DNA from: JACQID01 sp035289125
GTDB taxonomy: Archaea; Aenigmatarchaeota; Aenigmatarchaeia; GW2011-AR5
Direction of reading: 5' to 3'
Length of the DNA: 24,694 bases
Assembly: GCA_035289125.1 (NCBI GenBank)
Contig: DATDXW010000016.1
Location: 1-24,694, forward strand
Below are positions 7,051 to 15,012 of this stretch, one piece after another (position 1 is the stretch's first letter; every line of letters starts with the position of its first letter). The translations under genes and the position numbers were made by a program. The notes under the pieces are model-generated. The model was given only the letters and a program-made list of their open reading frames with translations, had not been told where the DNA came from and did not search any database.

Positions 7051-7060
7051 GTTTAAATAT
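7051..7060 (-). promoter_or_regulatory. Promoter of the eL30-nusA-redox-rps12-rps7 unit
   Basis: ATATTTAAAC on the minus strand is a good archaeal TATA element 13-22 nt before the first GTG and about 26 nt before the second. It indicates that the downstream genes have their own promoter in addition to readthrough from rpoA2. Confidence 0.6.
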
Positions 7061-7185
7061 CCCCTTTTTGCTGTACCAGACTGACGCACTTCGTGCGTCC
7101 ATTTGGTGAAAGTTGATGCCATATTATGTCTGACTGCCCGCGCTCCGTTCACGAGTCGATGCCATTTTATTAGTTCTCATTAATT
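7061..7185. repeat. rpoA2-rpl30e spacer with a hairpin and a 16-nt near-repeat
   Basis: The spacer contains a perfect 7-bp hairpin GACGCAC-TTC-GTGCGTC at 7083-7099. It also has two 16-nt direct repeats, gttgatgccatattat (7112-7127) and gtcgatgccattttat (7155-7170), identical at 14 of 16 positions and 43 nt apart. Read on the minus strand, each repeat starts a mini-ORF beginning M-A-S-T. No known guide RNA was recognised. Confidence 0.4.
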
Positions 7186-8304
7186 TCACTTCTCCTTGCG
7201 GATGGCGGCGCGCATCTTGTCCATATCTATGGTGAGATTGACCATGCCCGTGCCTATCGGCGCGACTTGCCCCACCATTACGTTCTCGATTATGCCGCGC
7301 ATGTTGTCGGTCTGCCCGTAGAACGATGCGTTTATCAGGTGCCTCTTCGTTTCCTCGAAATTGGCTTTCGCCAGGACGGAAGCTTTGCGCCCGGAAACGC
7401 CGTATCTTCCTATCGACTTTATTGTGCCGTCAAACGTCATCGTATCCGCCAACAGGTGAAGGTATCGGTCATCCACTTCCAGTCCCTGCTCTTCTAAGGT
7501 GTCCTTAGACTCGGAGAATATCATGCTTCGCGCGGCTTCCACGCCCAGAACTTCGTATACCTGATACAGGTCATTCGTTGTCGTCCGCGAAACATCGACT
7601 TCCGGGATTGCCAGCACCTTCTCGAGGTTGCTTCCCGACGTCTGTATCACCCATTCGCCGTCCTCGTTCACGACGACAACGTTGCTTACGCCTTTTATCC
7701 CGCCTATGTGGAGCGAAAGTATCTTATTCCGTATCTTTCTCATGTTCTTGTAATCGTCTTCAGTCGGCTTGACATAGATCTTGGTGTCGCGCGAGCTTAT
7801 GTCGCATCCTTTCACGTGCTTCTCAAGGGCTTTCTTCACATCGTTTCTCTGGACCGCGTTCTCCAGCTCAAGCTCTATCCGCATATCTACAAGGTCCATC
7901 GAATCCGATTTTATTATATCGCCTATGAACGTCTCCTTTATTTCGGCGGCGACTTCCTTCGCTTTTTCCTTGTTGTTGTACTTTTCTTTGAGATGGATAA
8001 TCATGTTCTTTTCAAACGTCTTTCGCGCGTCGAATATCTCTATCAGGCGGGGTAGCCCTTGCGTTACTTTGCTCAGCCTGTCGCTCTGCGATGCCAGCGT
8101 ATAAGAGCGCATCGTCATTTGCGTTGCCGGCTCGGAAAGGCTCTGCGCTGCTATGATGCCTATGGCCTCTCCTGGCTCGTAGAGATATTTGCCTATCGAT
8201 TTCTTCAGCGATTCCAGTTTCTCTTCTCTCTTCTTGCCTTCAATGCCGTTCTTCCTGCAGTATTCGTCAAACTTCTTCATTATCGTCGGCGATATCATAT
8301 TCAT
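7186..8304 (-). CDS. rpoA2: DNA-directed RNA polymerase subunit A''
   Basis: This is the C-terminal third of the archaeal largest subunit (372 aa). It carries PGEAIGIIAAQSLSEPATQM at about residues 44-63, equivalent to the conserved bridge-helix/trigger-loop-proximal segment, and ends in the jaw/clamp part with the PIGTGMVNLTID region. Start choice: ATG 8304 overlaps the rpoA1 stop as TGATG, giving the N-terminus MNMISPTIMKK. A longer in-frame extension to 8364 lies inside rpoA1 and is not believable. Assembles with A' (rpoA1) and B (rpoB) to form the catalytic core. Confidence 0.95.
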   Translation of the reverse strand: MNMISPTIMKKFDEYCRKNGIEGKKREEKLESLKKSIGKYLYEPGEAIGIIAAQSLSEPATQMTMRSYTLASQSDRLSKVTQGLPRLIEIFDARKTFEKNMIIHLKEKYNNKEKAKEVAAEIKETFIGDIIKSDSMDLVDMRIELELENAVQRNDVKKALEKHVKGCDISSRDTKIYVKPTEDDYKNMRKIRNKILSLHIGGIKGVSNVVVVNEDGEWVIQTSGSNLEKVLAIPEVDVSRTTTNDLYQVYEVLGVEAARSMIFSESKDTLEEQGLEVDDRYLHLLADTMTFDGTIKSIGRYGVSGRKASVLAKANFEETKRHLINASFYGQTDNMRGIIENVMVGQVAPIGTGMVNLTIDMDKMRAAIRKEK

Positions 8305-10769
8305 CACAATCTCCCAAAGTCTATGGTGCCCGAATCCGATTTGGCCGGGTCTATGCCATCGCATCCTGCGTTGAACTGGATTATCTGCCCACGGCTGTTC
8401 CTGACGGTGCCGTCGTATTCGACGCGGAGGTCCTGCAACGCGTTCACGAGCCTTCTTTCCATGTAACCGCTGTGCCTCGTGTGCAGGGATTTGTCCATGA
8501 GATTTTCCCGCGAGTTCATGGCGTCAAAGAAGAATTCAAACGGATCAAGCCCTTCCTTGTATCCGTGGGACACGAAGCCGTGCGACTTCAGGCCCAAGTC
8601 ACCCCGCGGGAAGTGTGGCAGTACCCTGCCGAGGAAGCCGCGGAATATTCGCTCGCCTTCCAGTGATTCCTGGCCGACGAAAGCGCACATCTGCGTCAGA
8701 TTGACGTAGCTACCTCTTGCCCCACTCACAGCCATTATTACAGAAGAATTCATCGGAAGCTCCTTCTTTATCACGTCGCTAGCCTTGTTCGAGGCGTCCC
8801 CGCCGAGCTGTAGTATCTTGTTTTCCAGCACCATCTTTATGTCCATCCCGCTCTTCTTGTCGCCGTGCCCTTTCTCATAATCCCGCACCAGCGCCTTAGT
8901 CGTGTCCTCGTATTCCTGCACTATTTCCTCAATCCGCTTTCTGGATTTGGACGAAATATCTTCGTCGGACGATGCGATGGTGAAACCTTTTCGCGAGATG
9001 ACTTCCAGCGTAAGCCGCGAAACACTGTCAATGAAATCCCGGGCCGCAGCGTGCCCGTATTGTTTGTCGATTATGTCTATTAGCATTCCTTTCTTTTCAC
9101 CAAGCCCGTTCTCGTCTATGACACCTTTTTTCAGCACGCCGTCCTTTATCTCCACTTCTTCGCCGCCCGCATCCGCATAGGTAACGTTGAGTCCCTTGGG
9201 CAGTATATGGCTGAATATTTCCTTCCCGGTGTATTCGTCCTTTATCGCGAATTCTTCGATGCCTATGGCGTTCAGCATCTCTGCTGCTTCGCGGCGACTG
9301 AGCTTGACTCCGTCAGTCGTGAGAAGATAGGCACCCGTTATGTGGTCATGCTTACACGCGATTATGGGGCGCCCGTATCGCGGGGACCTTATGTGATTTT
9401 CAACCGCAAGTAGCATCTCCGTTTCCATACGCGCTTCCTCGGTCTGCGGAACGTGCAGGTTCATTTCATCGCCGTCAAAGTCCGCGTTGTACGGTATGGT
9501 GACCGCGAGGCTCAGTCGTATCGTTTTGTGAGGCATTATCCTTGCGCGGTGCCCCATCATGCTCATCCTGTGCAGCGAAGGTTGCCTGTTGATTATGACG
9601 ATGTCGCCGTCCATGAGGTGCCTTTCCACCACGTAACCCGGCATTATTTCCTGCGATATGACTTCCTTGTTATCTTCCGTTATCTTCTTCTTTATGCCGT
9701 CCGACCGCACCACGTAGTTCGCGCCCGGGTGTGCCGGAGAGTTGAGTATGAACTTTCTCAGCGATTCAATATTTGTCGCGTTCACTCGTTCCGGTATGGT
9801 AAGCTCCTTTGCTATTTCTTCCGGCACTCCGACTTCGCTTATGGAGATGAGCGGGTCCGGGGATATGACCGTACGAGCGGAAAAGTTCACCCTTTTTCCG
9901 CTCAGGTTGCTGCGGAAGCGCCCTTCCTTCTTGCTTAATCGTTCTACAAGCGTTTTCAGCGCCCGCCCGGAGCGGTGGCGTGCCGGTGGCAGCGTAGAAA
10001 TCTCGTTGCTCATCAGCGTGGAAATGTGGTACTGCAACAACTCCCATATGTCCGCGATTATGAAGTCAGGCGCTCCCAGTTCCAAATTCTTTCGCAGCCG
10101 CTCGTTTATTCTTACGATGTCGACGAGCTTGTGCGTCAGGTCGTCCTCGCTTCTCTCGCCTGTTTCTAAGGTTATGGAAGGGCGCACGGTGACGGGCGGT
10201 ATCGGCAGTATCGTCAGTATGAACCATTCAGGGCGCCCGCTTACCTTCATAAGAGCAATGTCCTCGTCGGTTATCTTCTCCATTTTTTGTCGTACTTCTT
10301 CCGACGTCAAGTCCGTATTCCCTTCCTTATACGACGTCGGCTTGAAGAACGTTATTTCCTTCTGCTTCTCGCCGCAGTGCGGGCACGTCTTGACTTTCTT
10401 CTTGTATATCTGCATGAGCTTGTTGCCCTTCATCGTTGCCGCGTCTTCCGGCGTCACCAGGGCGCGGCAGCATTTGTTGCACACCGTTTTCAGAAGCATG
10501 TATATTTTCTTCCCGTACAGCGGATGAACGACGGGCTTCGTCAGCTCCAGATAGCCGAAGTGCCCGAGGCACTGCCCTATCGTGCCGCCGCACGTCCTGC
10601 ATCGTAGTCCGGGATCCACGACGCCCAGATGCAAGTCCGCCAGTCCTGCGTCTATCGGATAGCCGTCCGGGTCGTAAAGCTCCGGCTGCTCTATCTTTAT
10701 CGCCGCCATCTCCTTTATCATCTTCGGAGACAAAAAGCCGAAGTCAATTGATTTCACTTTCATCATCAT
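8304..10769 (-). CDS. rpoA1: DNA-directed RNA polymerase subunit A'
   Basis: This 821-aa subunit holds the active site. Visible features are the N-terminal zinc site C57-x2-C60-x6-C67-x2-H70, a second Cys set at C97/C100 with C129/C132, and the rudder/lid region with SGKRVNFSARTVISPDP near 290-305. The catalytic Mg2+ loop NADFDGDEMNLHVPQ lies at 428-442 with all three Asp present. The C-terminal end stops at the usual A'/A'' split. Somewhat shorter than the roughly 880 aa common in Euryarchaeota. The start MMMKVKSIDFGF has a GGTGA ribosome-binding site 4-8 nt upstream. The gene follows rpoB after 65 nt and overlaps rpoA2 by one base. Confidence 0.96.
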   Translation of the reverse strand: MMMKVKSIDFGFLSPKMIKEMAAIKIEQPELYDPDGYPIDAGLADLHLGVVDPGLRCRTCGGTIGQCLGHFGYLELTKPVVHPLYGKKIYMLLKTVCNKCCRALVTPEDAATMKGNKLMQIYKKKVKTCPHCGEKQKEITFFKPTSYKEGNTDLTSEEVRQKMEKITDEDIALMKVSGRPEWFILTILPIPPVTVRPSITLETGERSEDDLTHKLVDIVRINERLRKNLELGAPDFIIADIWELLQYHISTLMSNEISTLPPARHRSGRALKTLVERLSKKEGRFRSNLSGKRVNFSARTVISPDPLISISEVGVPEEIAKELTIPERVNATNIESLRKFILNSPAHPGANYVVRSDGIKKKITEDNKEVISQEIMPGYVVERHLMDGDIVIINRQPSLHRMSMMGHRARIMPHKTIRLSLAVTIPYNADFDGDEMNLHVPQTEEARMETEMLLAVENHIRSPRYGRPIIACKHDHITGAYLLTTDGVKLSRREAAEMLNAIGIEEFAIKDEYTGKEIFSHILPKGLNVTYADAGGEEVEIKDGVLKKGVIDENGLGEKKGMLIDIIDKQYGHAAARDFIDSVSRLTLEVISRKGFTIASSDEDISSKSRKRIEEIVQEYEDTTKALVRDYEKGHGDKKSGMDIKMVLENKILQLGGDASNKASDVIKKELPMNSSVIMAVSGARGSYVNLTQMCAFVGQESLEGERIFRGFLGRVLPHFPRGDLGLKSHGFVSHGYKEGLDPFEFFFDAMNSRENLMDKSLHTRHSGYMERRLVNALQDLRVEYDGTVRNSRGQIIQFNAGCDGIDPAKSDSGTIDFGRL

Positions 10770-10772
10770 TAT

Positions 10773-10832
10773 TCACCTTATTGATTTGCCCTTCGTCACA
10801 CTGCACACCGTGAAAAATTCTTGCGTCGTCAT
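10773..10832 (-). CDS. Possible 19-codon mini-ORF between rpoB and rpoA1
   Basis: ATG 10832 lies 2 nt after the rpoB stop. The frame reads MTTQEFFTVCSVTKGKSIR and ends TGA 3 nt before the first ATG of rpoA1, overlapping its GGTGA ribosome-binding site. It fills the intercistronic gap almost exactly, which would suit translational coupling. Its own start has no good ribosome-binding site other than the rpoB end. It may be chance. Confidence 0.25.
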   Translation of the reverse strand: MTTQEFFTVCSVTKGKSIR

Positions 10833-10834
10833 AG

Positions 10835-13800
10835 TCACCCTAAATTCACTTTCGGATACATGCCTAGGCATTTGAGCTCGTCCAGCATAAGCTTAAACGC
10901 ATAGCTCATCTCCACTTCTTCTATCACGGATTTCTTGCATATCGGGCAGTATTTCTTGCCCTTGACTTTGTCTTCCACTGCAAGCAGGCCGCACTTCGTG
11001 CAGAACGGTATCGTATATTTATCCGACGAGAACCGCTCCTTCAGAAGCAGCGCTGCGCCATGCGCCAGTAAGCAATCCTTCTCCATCTCTCCCAATCTCA
11101 AACCGCCTTGCTTCACCCGCCCTGCTGTAGGCTGTTTTGTTAAAAGCGTGACCGGTCCTTTTGCCCTTGATTGCAACTTGTTCGCAACCATGTGGTGCAG
11201 TTTCTGGTAATAGCAGGGCCCTACGAATATCTCGCTTTCGTAGCGCTTGCCCGTCACGCCATCGTGCATGACTTCCTTGCCGTCGTTTCTGAAGCCCAGC
11301 GCTTTCAATCCTTCGCGCAGGTCTGCCTCTTCTATGCCGTTGAATACGGATGCGTCCACCGCCTGTCCGCTCACTGCCGAGATTTTCCCGGCCATCATTT
11401 CGAAGAGCTGCCCGAGAGTCATTCTGCTCGGTATTGCATGCGGGTTGAGTATTATGTCGGGTGTCACGCCGCTTGACGTGAAAGGCATGTTCTCTTCCGG
11501 CACGACGAGGGATATGACTCCTTTCTGCCCGTGGCGCGATGCAAACTTGTCTCCCAGTTCGGGTACGCGCCTGCTCCTCACGTTTATCTTCACAAGCTTG
11601 TTGCCACTCGACGATTCAGTGAGAATGACATTGTCAACCGTTCCTTCCTCTCCGTATCGTATTGCCTCTGACGTCTCTCGCCTGTTCTCTGTTTCCACCA
11701 TGAAGCTTTCCATCGGCCCGAAGAAACGCAGAGGCGACACTTTGCCGACTATGACGTCGCCTTCCGTAACATCCGATTCGCGGTTGATTATCCCGTCTTC
11801 GGCGAGGTTTGCATACGCTTCGTCCGTCCGGTATCCTGATATGGTCTTGTCCGGTATCTTTATTTCGTCTTTCTCTATTCCCCAGTATCTCATCTCCTCT
11901 GTCCCGTAATTGCGGATAAAGTAGCTGTACCCGAAGCCCCGCTCTATTGACGCTTTGTTGAGTATTATCCCGTCTTCCATGTTGAATCCCTTGAAGCTCA
12001 TGATGGCTATCACGATATTGTGGCCCTGTGGATGCGTGGTTATTCCCATCTCTTCGCCCACGGCGGTGTTGATCAGCGGCGCCTGTGGATAAAGCAGGAT
12101 GTCGCTCTTAGTTTCCGTGCGGGAGAGGAAGTTGGATGCGTAAAGGCCGAGCGACTGCCCGGACATCTTTGCCCCGAAGTTGACTCTGTCCCCTCTGTTG
12201 TGCGCTGCGAACGGAACAAGCGACGCAGACAGTCCCATCATTATGCCGGGGTTTATCTCGATGTGCGTCGTTTCTTTGGTTATGTGTGCGTCGTCTATAG
12301 CCAGCAGCGCATCGTTCTCTTCCTCCGCGTCAAGCAACTCTATCACGCCTTCCTTGATGAGGTCGTTCCATTTCATGCCGTTCTCAAGCCGTTCAAGCAC
12401 GTCTTTGGTGAGCATGGGCTTGCCGTCCTTGAATATTATAACGGGCCTTTGCACCCTGCCCGAATCGGTATTAATGTGGACCTCATCAAATTCCGGAACC
12501 CACGAAACGTTCACGGAAGCGTTTATTTCCCCCTTCCTTCTCCTGCTTCGCACGAAGTCCACCACCTTCTCCGGCTCGTTGGTAGTTGCTATTATCAGTC
12601 CGTCCATGAACACTGTGGACGAACCGCTTTCCTTTTTCAGCGCCGCGTCTATGAGGCTTCTGTCTTTCGCGGAAGCGGTGTCAGTTATAACAGCAAACAC
12701 CGCCAGATATTTTCTCAGCCCTATGTTCACCCCTTCAGGAGTCTCTTCCGCGCAGAGCCTGCCCCAGTGTGTCGGGTGAAGAGCGCGCGCTTCGAAATGC
12801 TCCTGAGACGAGCTGAGCGGAGAAATTACGTTCCTCAGGTGGGCTATCGTTCTTACAAAGTTCGTTCTCTCAAGGCGCTGGCACACTCCAGTCCTGCCGC
12901 CAACCCACTGTCCTGTCGCCATGTGCGAAATGATTCTTTTTGTCAGGTATTCGCTTTCGACTATCGACTGTATGGAGGGCATCTTACCCCTCTTCACAAG
13001 CTTCTGGTACGAATAGATTATACGCGATACGAGCCCGTATTTTCCGAGCAGCACGGAGCGGAACAGTATTTCAAAGAAATCCGCCACCATCCTCAGGCGC
13101 TTGTTCCCGTAGTGGTCTATGTCCTGCTCCTCAATGTTGTTGAGCCCAAGTCGCAGGACTTTGCGCACCACCTTTGAAAGATAAACAGATTTCTCAAGTC
13201 GGTTTTTCCTGTTCTGCCCGAGATGGGGCAGCAGGTATTTGTCCAGTAAATCATTAACACGTTTATCCCTGTACTCCTTTTGCGGAATCTTGATTTTCTT
13301 GCCCATGTAATCCTTCGCGTCTTCAATCGTTTTCACATCCGTTTCATAGAGATTGAAATATATCTCCTGCATTTCCTTCGGTTCCGTGGAGATAGACTCG
13401 ATTATCTCCTTATCCGTTTCCATGCCCAGAGCACGTAACAGAACGACGACGGGCATCTTCTTCATGTTTGCGAAAGAAATGGTGACTATGCCGCCCTTGC
13501 GTTCAACCAGGTGGCGCTGCACGAAGCCGGCCGCTTCGGAGTTTATCCGCGCCGTCTCTATCTCGCGTTTCTTCTCTATGACAGGGCGATTGGAGAGGAC
13601 CTCCTCCATCATGACTATCACCCTTTCCGTGCCGTTGATTATGAAATATCCCCCCGGGTCTTCCGGATCTTCGCCGGCTTCTATAAGCTGGTCGCGCGTG
13701 AAGTCTGCTATCGTGCATGCGCCGGACTTCACCATTATTGGAATGTCGCCTATCTTGACTTCCTGCGGGTCCTGCTCCACGCCGTTTATTATCGGTATCA

Positions 13801-14110
13801 TCTCGATGTAAAGCGGTGCGGCATAGGTAAGGTTTCTTATCCTGCACTCGTTCGGCGTGACAACGCGCACAGCGCCGTCCGCTTCCTTTATGCTCGGCTT
13901 CGGAATCCTGACTTTGCCGAGCCTTATCTTGAATTCCGCGAGGTCGGGCGTCTCCAGCTGGATTTCGCCGATGTCGTCAAATATTTTCTGCACGCGTTTC
14001 TCCACGAACTCGTTGAAAGACTTGACGTGATGCCCGTAGAATCCGATAGATTCCTTGAAGGTGCGGAGAAGAGTCTTATATGTGTGGGCATTTCCTGTCT
14101 TGATTATCAT
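10835..14110 (-). CDS. rpoB: DNA-directed RNA polymerase subunit B (undivided)
   Basis: This 1091-aa second-largest subunit is in one piece, unlike the B''/B' split of many methanogens and haloarchaea. The N-terminal protrusion/lobe includes GGYFIINGTERVIVMMEE. Further on are the hybrid-binding region (HPTHWGRLCAEETPEGVNIG), the DGIILNKASIERG and SRHGQKGVISL motifs near the active site, and a C-terminal zinc site C1037-x2-C1040...C1055-x2-C1058 that packs on the clamp. ATG 14110 overlaps the rpoH stop as ATGA, so translation is coupled. No intein or insertion is seen. Confidence 0.97.
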   Translation of the reverse strand: MIIKTGNAHTYKTLLRTFKESIGFYGHHVKSFNEFVEKRVQKIFDDIGEIQLETPDLAEFKIRLGKVRIPKPSIKEADGAVRVVTPNECRIRNLTYAAPLYIEMIPIINGVEQDPQEVKIGDIPIMVKSGACTIADFTRDQLIEAGEDPEDPGGYFIINGTERVIVMMEEVLSNRPVIEKKREIETARINSEAAGFVQRHLVERKGGIVTISFANMKKMPVVVLLRALGMETDKEIIESISTEPKEMQEIYFNLYETDVKTIEDAKDYMGKKIKIPQKEYRDKRVNDLLDKYLLPHLGQNRKNRLEKSVYLSKVVRKVLRLGLNNIEEQDIDHYGNKRLRMVADFFEILFRSVLLGKYGLVSRIIYSYQKLVKRGKMPSIQSIVESEYLTKRIISHMATGQWVGGRTGVCQRLERTNFVRTIAHLRNVISPLSSSQEHFEARALHPTHWGRLCAEETPEGVNIGLRKYLAVFAVITDTASAKDRSLIDAALKKESGSSTVFMDGLIIATTNEPEKVVDFVRSRRRKGEINASVNVSWVPEFDEVHINTDSGRVQRPVIIFKDGKPMLTKDVLERLENGMKWNDLIKEGVIELLDAEEENDALLAIDDAHITKETTHIEINPGIMMGLSASLVPFAAHNRGDRVNFGAKMSGQSLGLYASNFLSRTETKSDILLYPQAPLINTAVGEEMGITTHPQGHNIVIAIMSFKGFNMEDGIILNKASIERGFGYSYFIRNYGTEEMRYWGIEKDEIKIPDKTISGYRTDEAYANLAEDGIINRESDVTEGDVIVGKVSPLRFFGPMESFMVETENRRETSEAIRYGEEGTVDNVILTESSSGNKLVKINVRSRRVPELGDKFASRHGQKGVISLVVPEENMPFTSSGVTPDIILNPHAIPSRMTLGQLFEMMAGKISAVSGQAVDASVFNGIEEADLREGLKALGFRNDGKEVMHDGVTGKRYESEIFVGPCYYQKLHHMVANKLQSRAKGPVTLLTKQPTAGRVKQGGLRLGEMEKDCLLAHGAALLLKERFSSDKYTIPFCTKCGLLAVEDKVKGKKYCPICKKSVIEEVEMSYAFKLMLDELKCLGMYPKVNLG

Positions 14111-14343
14111 GCCACCACCCTGTAAAAATAAAGAGGTTCATCGGCAAAGGCGCGCGTTATCTTCAGCACATCTCCTTTTTTCGCTCCCATTCTTTTTGCG
14201 ACCGGGTCTTCCTGTTCAATGTGAGGCAGGTTGGCAAGCGTTGCGTTCAGCTTTCCAAGAAGCTCAGCCTTCTCCTCATCATTGAGTATCTCGTGTTTGG
14301 GCACAAGGCGGCTCTCGAATATGTTGAACGTTTGTTCTTCCAT
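14107..14343 (-). CDS. rpoH: DNA-directed RNA polymerase subunit H (Rpo5)
   Basis: This 78-aa subunit is homologous to the C-terminal part of eukaryotic RPB5. It shows SRLVPKHEILNDEEKAELL followed by LPHIEQEDPVAKRMGAKKGDVLKITR, the typical jaw-binding fold core. Start choice: ATG 14343 (MEEQTFNIF) has GAGGGG 7 nt upstream. An in-frame extension back to 14406 would begin on the TATA box and is rejected. It is the first polymerase gene of the rpoH-B-A'-A'' operon and overlaps rpoB by 4 nt. Confidence 0.95.
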   Translation of the reverse strand: MEEQTFNIFESRLVPKHEILNDEEKAELLGKLNATLANLPHIEQEDPVAKRMGAKKGDVLKITRAFADEPLYFYRVVA

Positions 14344-14349
14344 TATAAT

Positions 14350-14416
14350 ACCCCTCGCTTCGCAAGTGCGTATCCATACCCACAGCGTCGCTGTGTCGTA
14401 TCCCATATTTATAACT
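14350..14416 (-). promoter_or_regulatory. Promoter and hairpin-bearing leader of the RNA polymerase operon
   Basis: GTTATAAATAT on the minus strand (about 14404-14414) is a strong TATA element, placing transcription start near 14380. Just past the TATA box, at or immediately before the inferred start site, lies a perfect 6-bp hairpin CACAGC-GAC-GCTGTG (about 14381-14395). A GAGGGG ribosome-binding site precedes the rpoH ATG. Confidence 0.55.
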
Positions 14417-14450
14417 CTGCGACGTTTGACCTTTTACTTTTTCTTCAACA

Positions 14451-14537
14451 TGGGCCCGGAGGGATTCGAACCCTCGACAGGCGGCTTTCCTTCGTGGCTT
14501 AAAAGGCCGCTGCTCTACCAGGCTGAGCTACGGACCC
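14451..14537 (-). tRNA. tRNA-Lys (anticodon TTT) with 13-nt intron at 37/38
   Basis: Acceptor GGGTCCG pairs with CGGGCCC (one G.U) and the discriminator is A. D-arm GCTC/GAGC, anticodon stem GCGGC/GCCGC and T-arm GAGGG TTCGAAT CCCTC are complete. The anticodon loop CTTTTA...A is interrupted by 13 nt at 14499-14487. BHB check: loop bases C32 U33 U34 U35 pair with AAGG near the intron end (one G.U), leaving 3-nt bulges cut at 37/38. CCA is not encoded. Mature length is 74 nt. The intron is near the minimum known size and has essentially no inner helix. Confidence 0.92.
14487..14499 (-). other. 13-nt intron of tRNA-Lys
   Basis: Intron sequence on the minus strand is agccacgaaggaa. The central helix forms with loop positions 32-35. 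The inner part is a 6-nt loop, so it is a reduced BHB substrate. Confidence 0.8.
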
Positions 14538-14551
14538 GCTTGGTCCTTATA

Positions 14552-14653
14552 CGCCCCGGCCGGGAAATTCAAAGCGTGCAATGCGCATCGCTTTTTTGAA
14601 CCCGGGTCACAGCCTTGACAAGGCTATATGCTAGGCCACTACACCACCGAGGC
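14552..14653 (-). tRNA. tRNA-Asp (anticodon GTC) with 29-nt intron at 59/60 in the T-loop
   Basis: Acceptor GCCTCGG pairs with CCGGGGC (one G.U) and the discriminator is G, the Asp identity base. The anticodon arm TAGCC TTGTCAA GGCTG reads GTC. The T-stem CCGGG/CCCGG is separated by 36 nt instead of 7, so 29 nt must be removed. Mature length is 73 nt, without encoded CCA. The gene lies between 5S rRNA and tRNA-Lys on the same strand, 14 nt from the latter, and is probably processed from one transcript. Confidence 0.93.
14566..14594 (-). other. 29-nt T-loop intron of tRNA-Asp (position 59/60)
   Basis: This is a textbook BHB. The outer helix is the T-stem CCGGG/CCCGG. The central helix UUCA (positions 54-57) pairs with UGAA (14571-14568), 4 of 4. 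Bulges AA|A and UU|U are cut after their second base. The inner stem AAGCG/CGCTT is 5 perfect bp. Noncanonical T-loop introns need a splicing endonuclease with broad substrate range. Confidence 0.9.
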
Positions 14654-14734
14654 ATGCTGCATAGCCATGGCTAAAATATGAAATTTCGAAAAAATTCCGG
14701 CACAATCCATCACGATATTCTCCCTGACTATGAA

Positions 14735-14851
14735 TGGCCAGCAACGTCAAGGCTTTCCCGGCAGAGCCAGTACTCGCCAAATCGTAGGAGAGCTTGACTT
14801 CCAAGTTCGGAATGGGTTTGGGTATCGCCTCTCCGCTATGGCCGCTGACCT
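14735..14851 (-). rRNA. rrf: 5S ribosomal RNA
   Basis: Terminal helix I pairs GGTCAGCGGC at the 5' end with GTTGCTGGCC at the 3' end (10 bp, including G.U). Internal hallmarks are AGCGGAGAGGCGATACCCA, then CCATTCCGAACTTGGAAGTC, then a helix IV/V region with GGCGAGTACTGG. Size is about 116 nt. No 16S or 23S gene is nearby, so 5S is unlinked here and heads a tRNA-Asp/tRNA-Lys/RNA polymerase gene run. End positions are good to within a few bases. Confidence 0.93.
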
Positions 14852-14867
14852 CTCTTATTAAAAGAGG

Positions 14868-14880
14868 TGTTTATTTAAAG
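14868..14880 (-). promoter_or_regulatory. 5S rRNA/tRNA promoter
   Basis: CTTTAAATAA on the minus strand is a TATA element about 25 nt upstream of the 5S 5' end. A 6-bp inverted repeat ACCTCT/AGAGGT lies between it and the gene. Confidence 0.65.
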
Positions 14881-14979
14881 GTTTTCCAGAGTCTAACGTC
14901 TCTTCTAGAAACTGTCTTTCTCTGGCATTCCATATATACGCGCCGTCTTTTATACTTTCGCATTCTTCAGATGCGAGTT

Positions 14980-14993
14980 TCTATTAAATATTC
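14980..14993 (+). promoter_or_regulatory. Promoter of the envelope cluster
   Basis: CTATTAAATATT is a TATA element centred about 26 nt upstream of ATG 15013. It predicts a leaderless message and is divergent from the 5S promoter. Confidence 0.55.
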
Positions 14994-15012
14994 GTACGCG
15001 CCATAAAGTTTT

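Noticed and set aside
7186..8364. rpoA2 starting at 8364
   Set aside because: The extra 20 residues lie inside rpoA1 and have no homology to A''. The TGATG junction at 8304 is the natural start.
10835..14110. Intein or intron in rpoB
   Set aside because: The protein runs through all conserved motifs at normal length without extra blocks.
14552..14653. Truncated or split tRNA-Asp pseudogene
   Set aside because: The missing 3' half is present 29 nt further on and completes the T-stem, acceptor and G73. An intron explains it fully.
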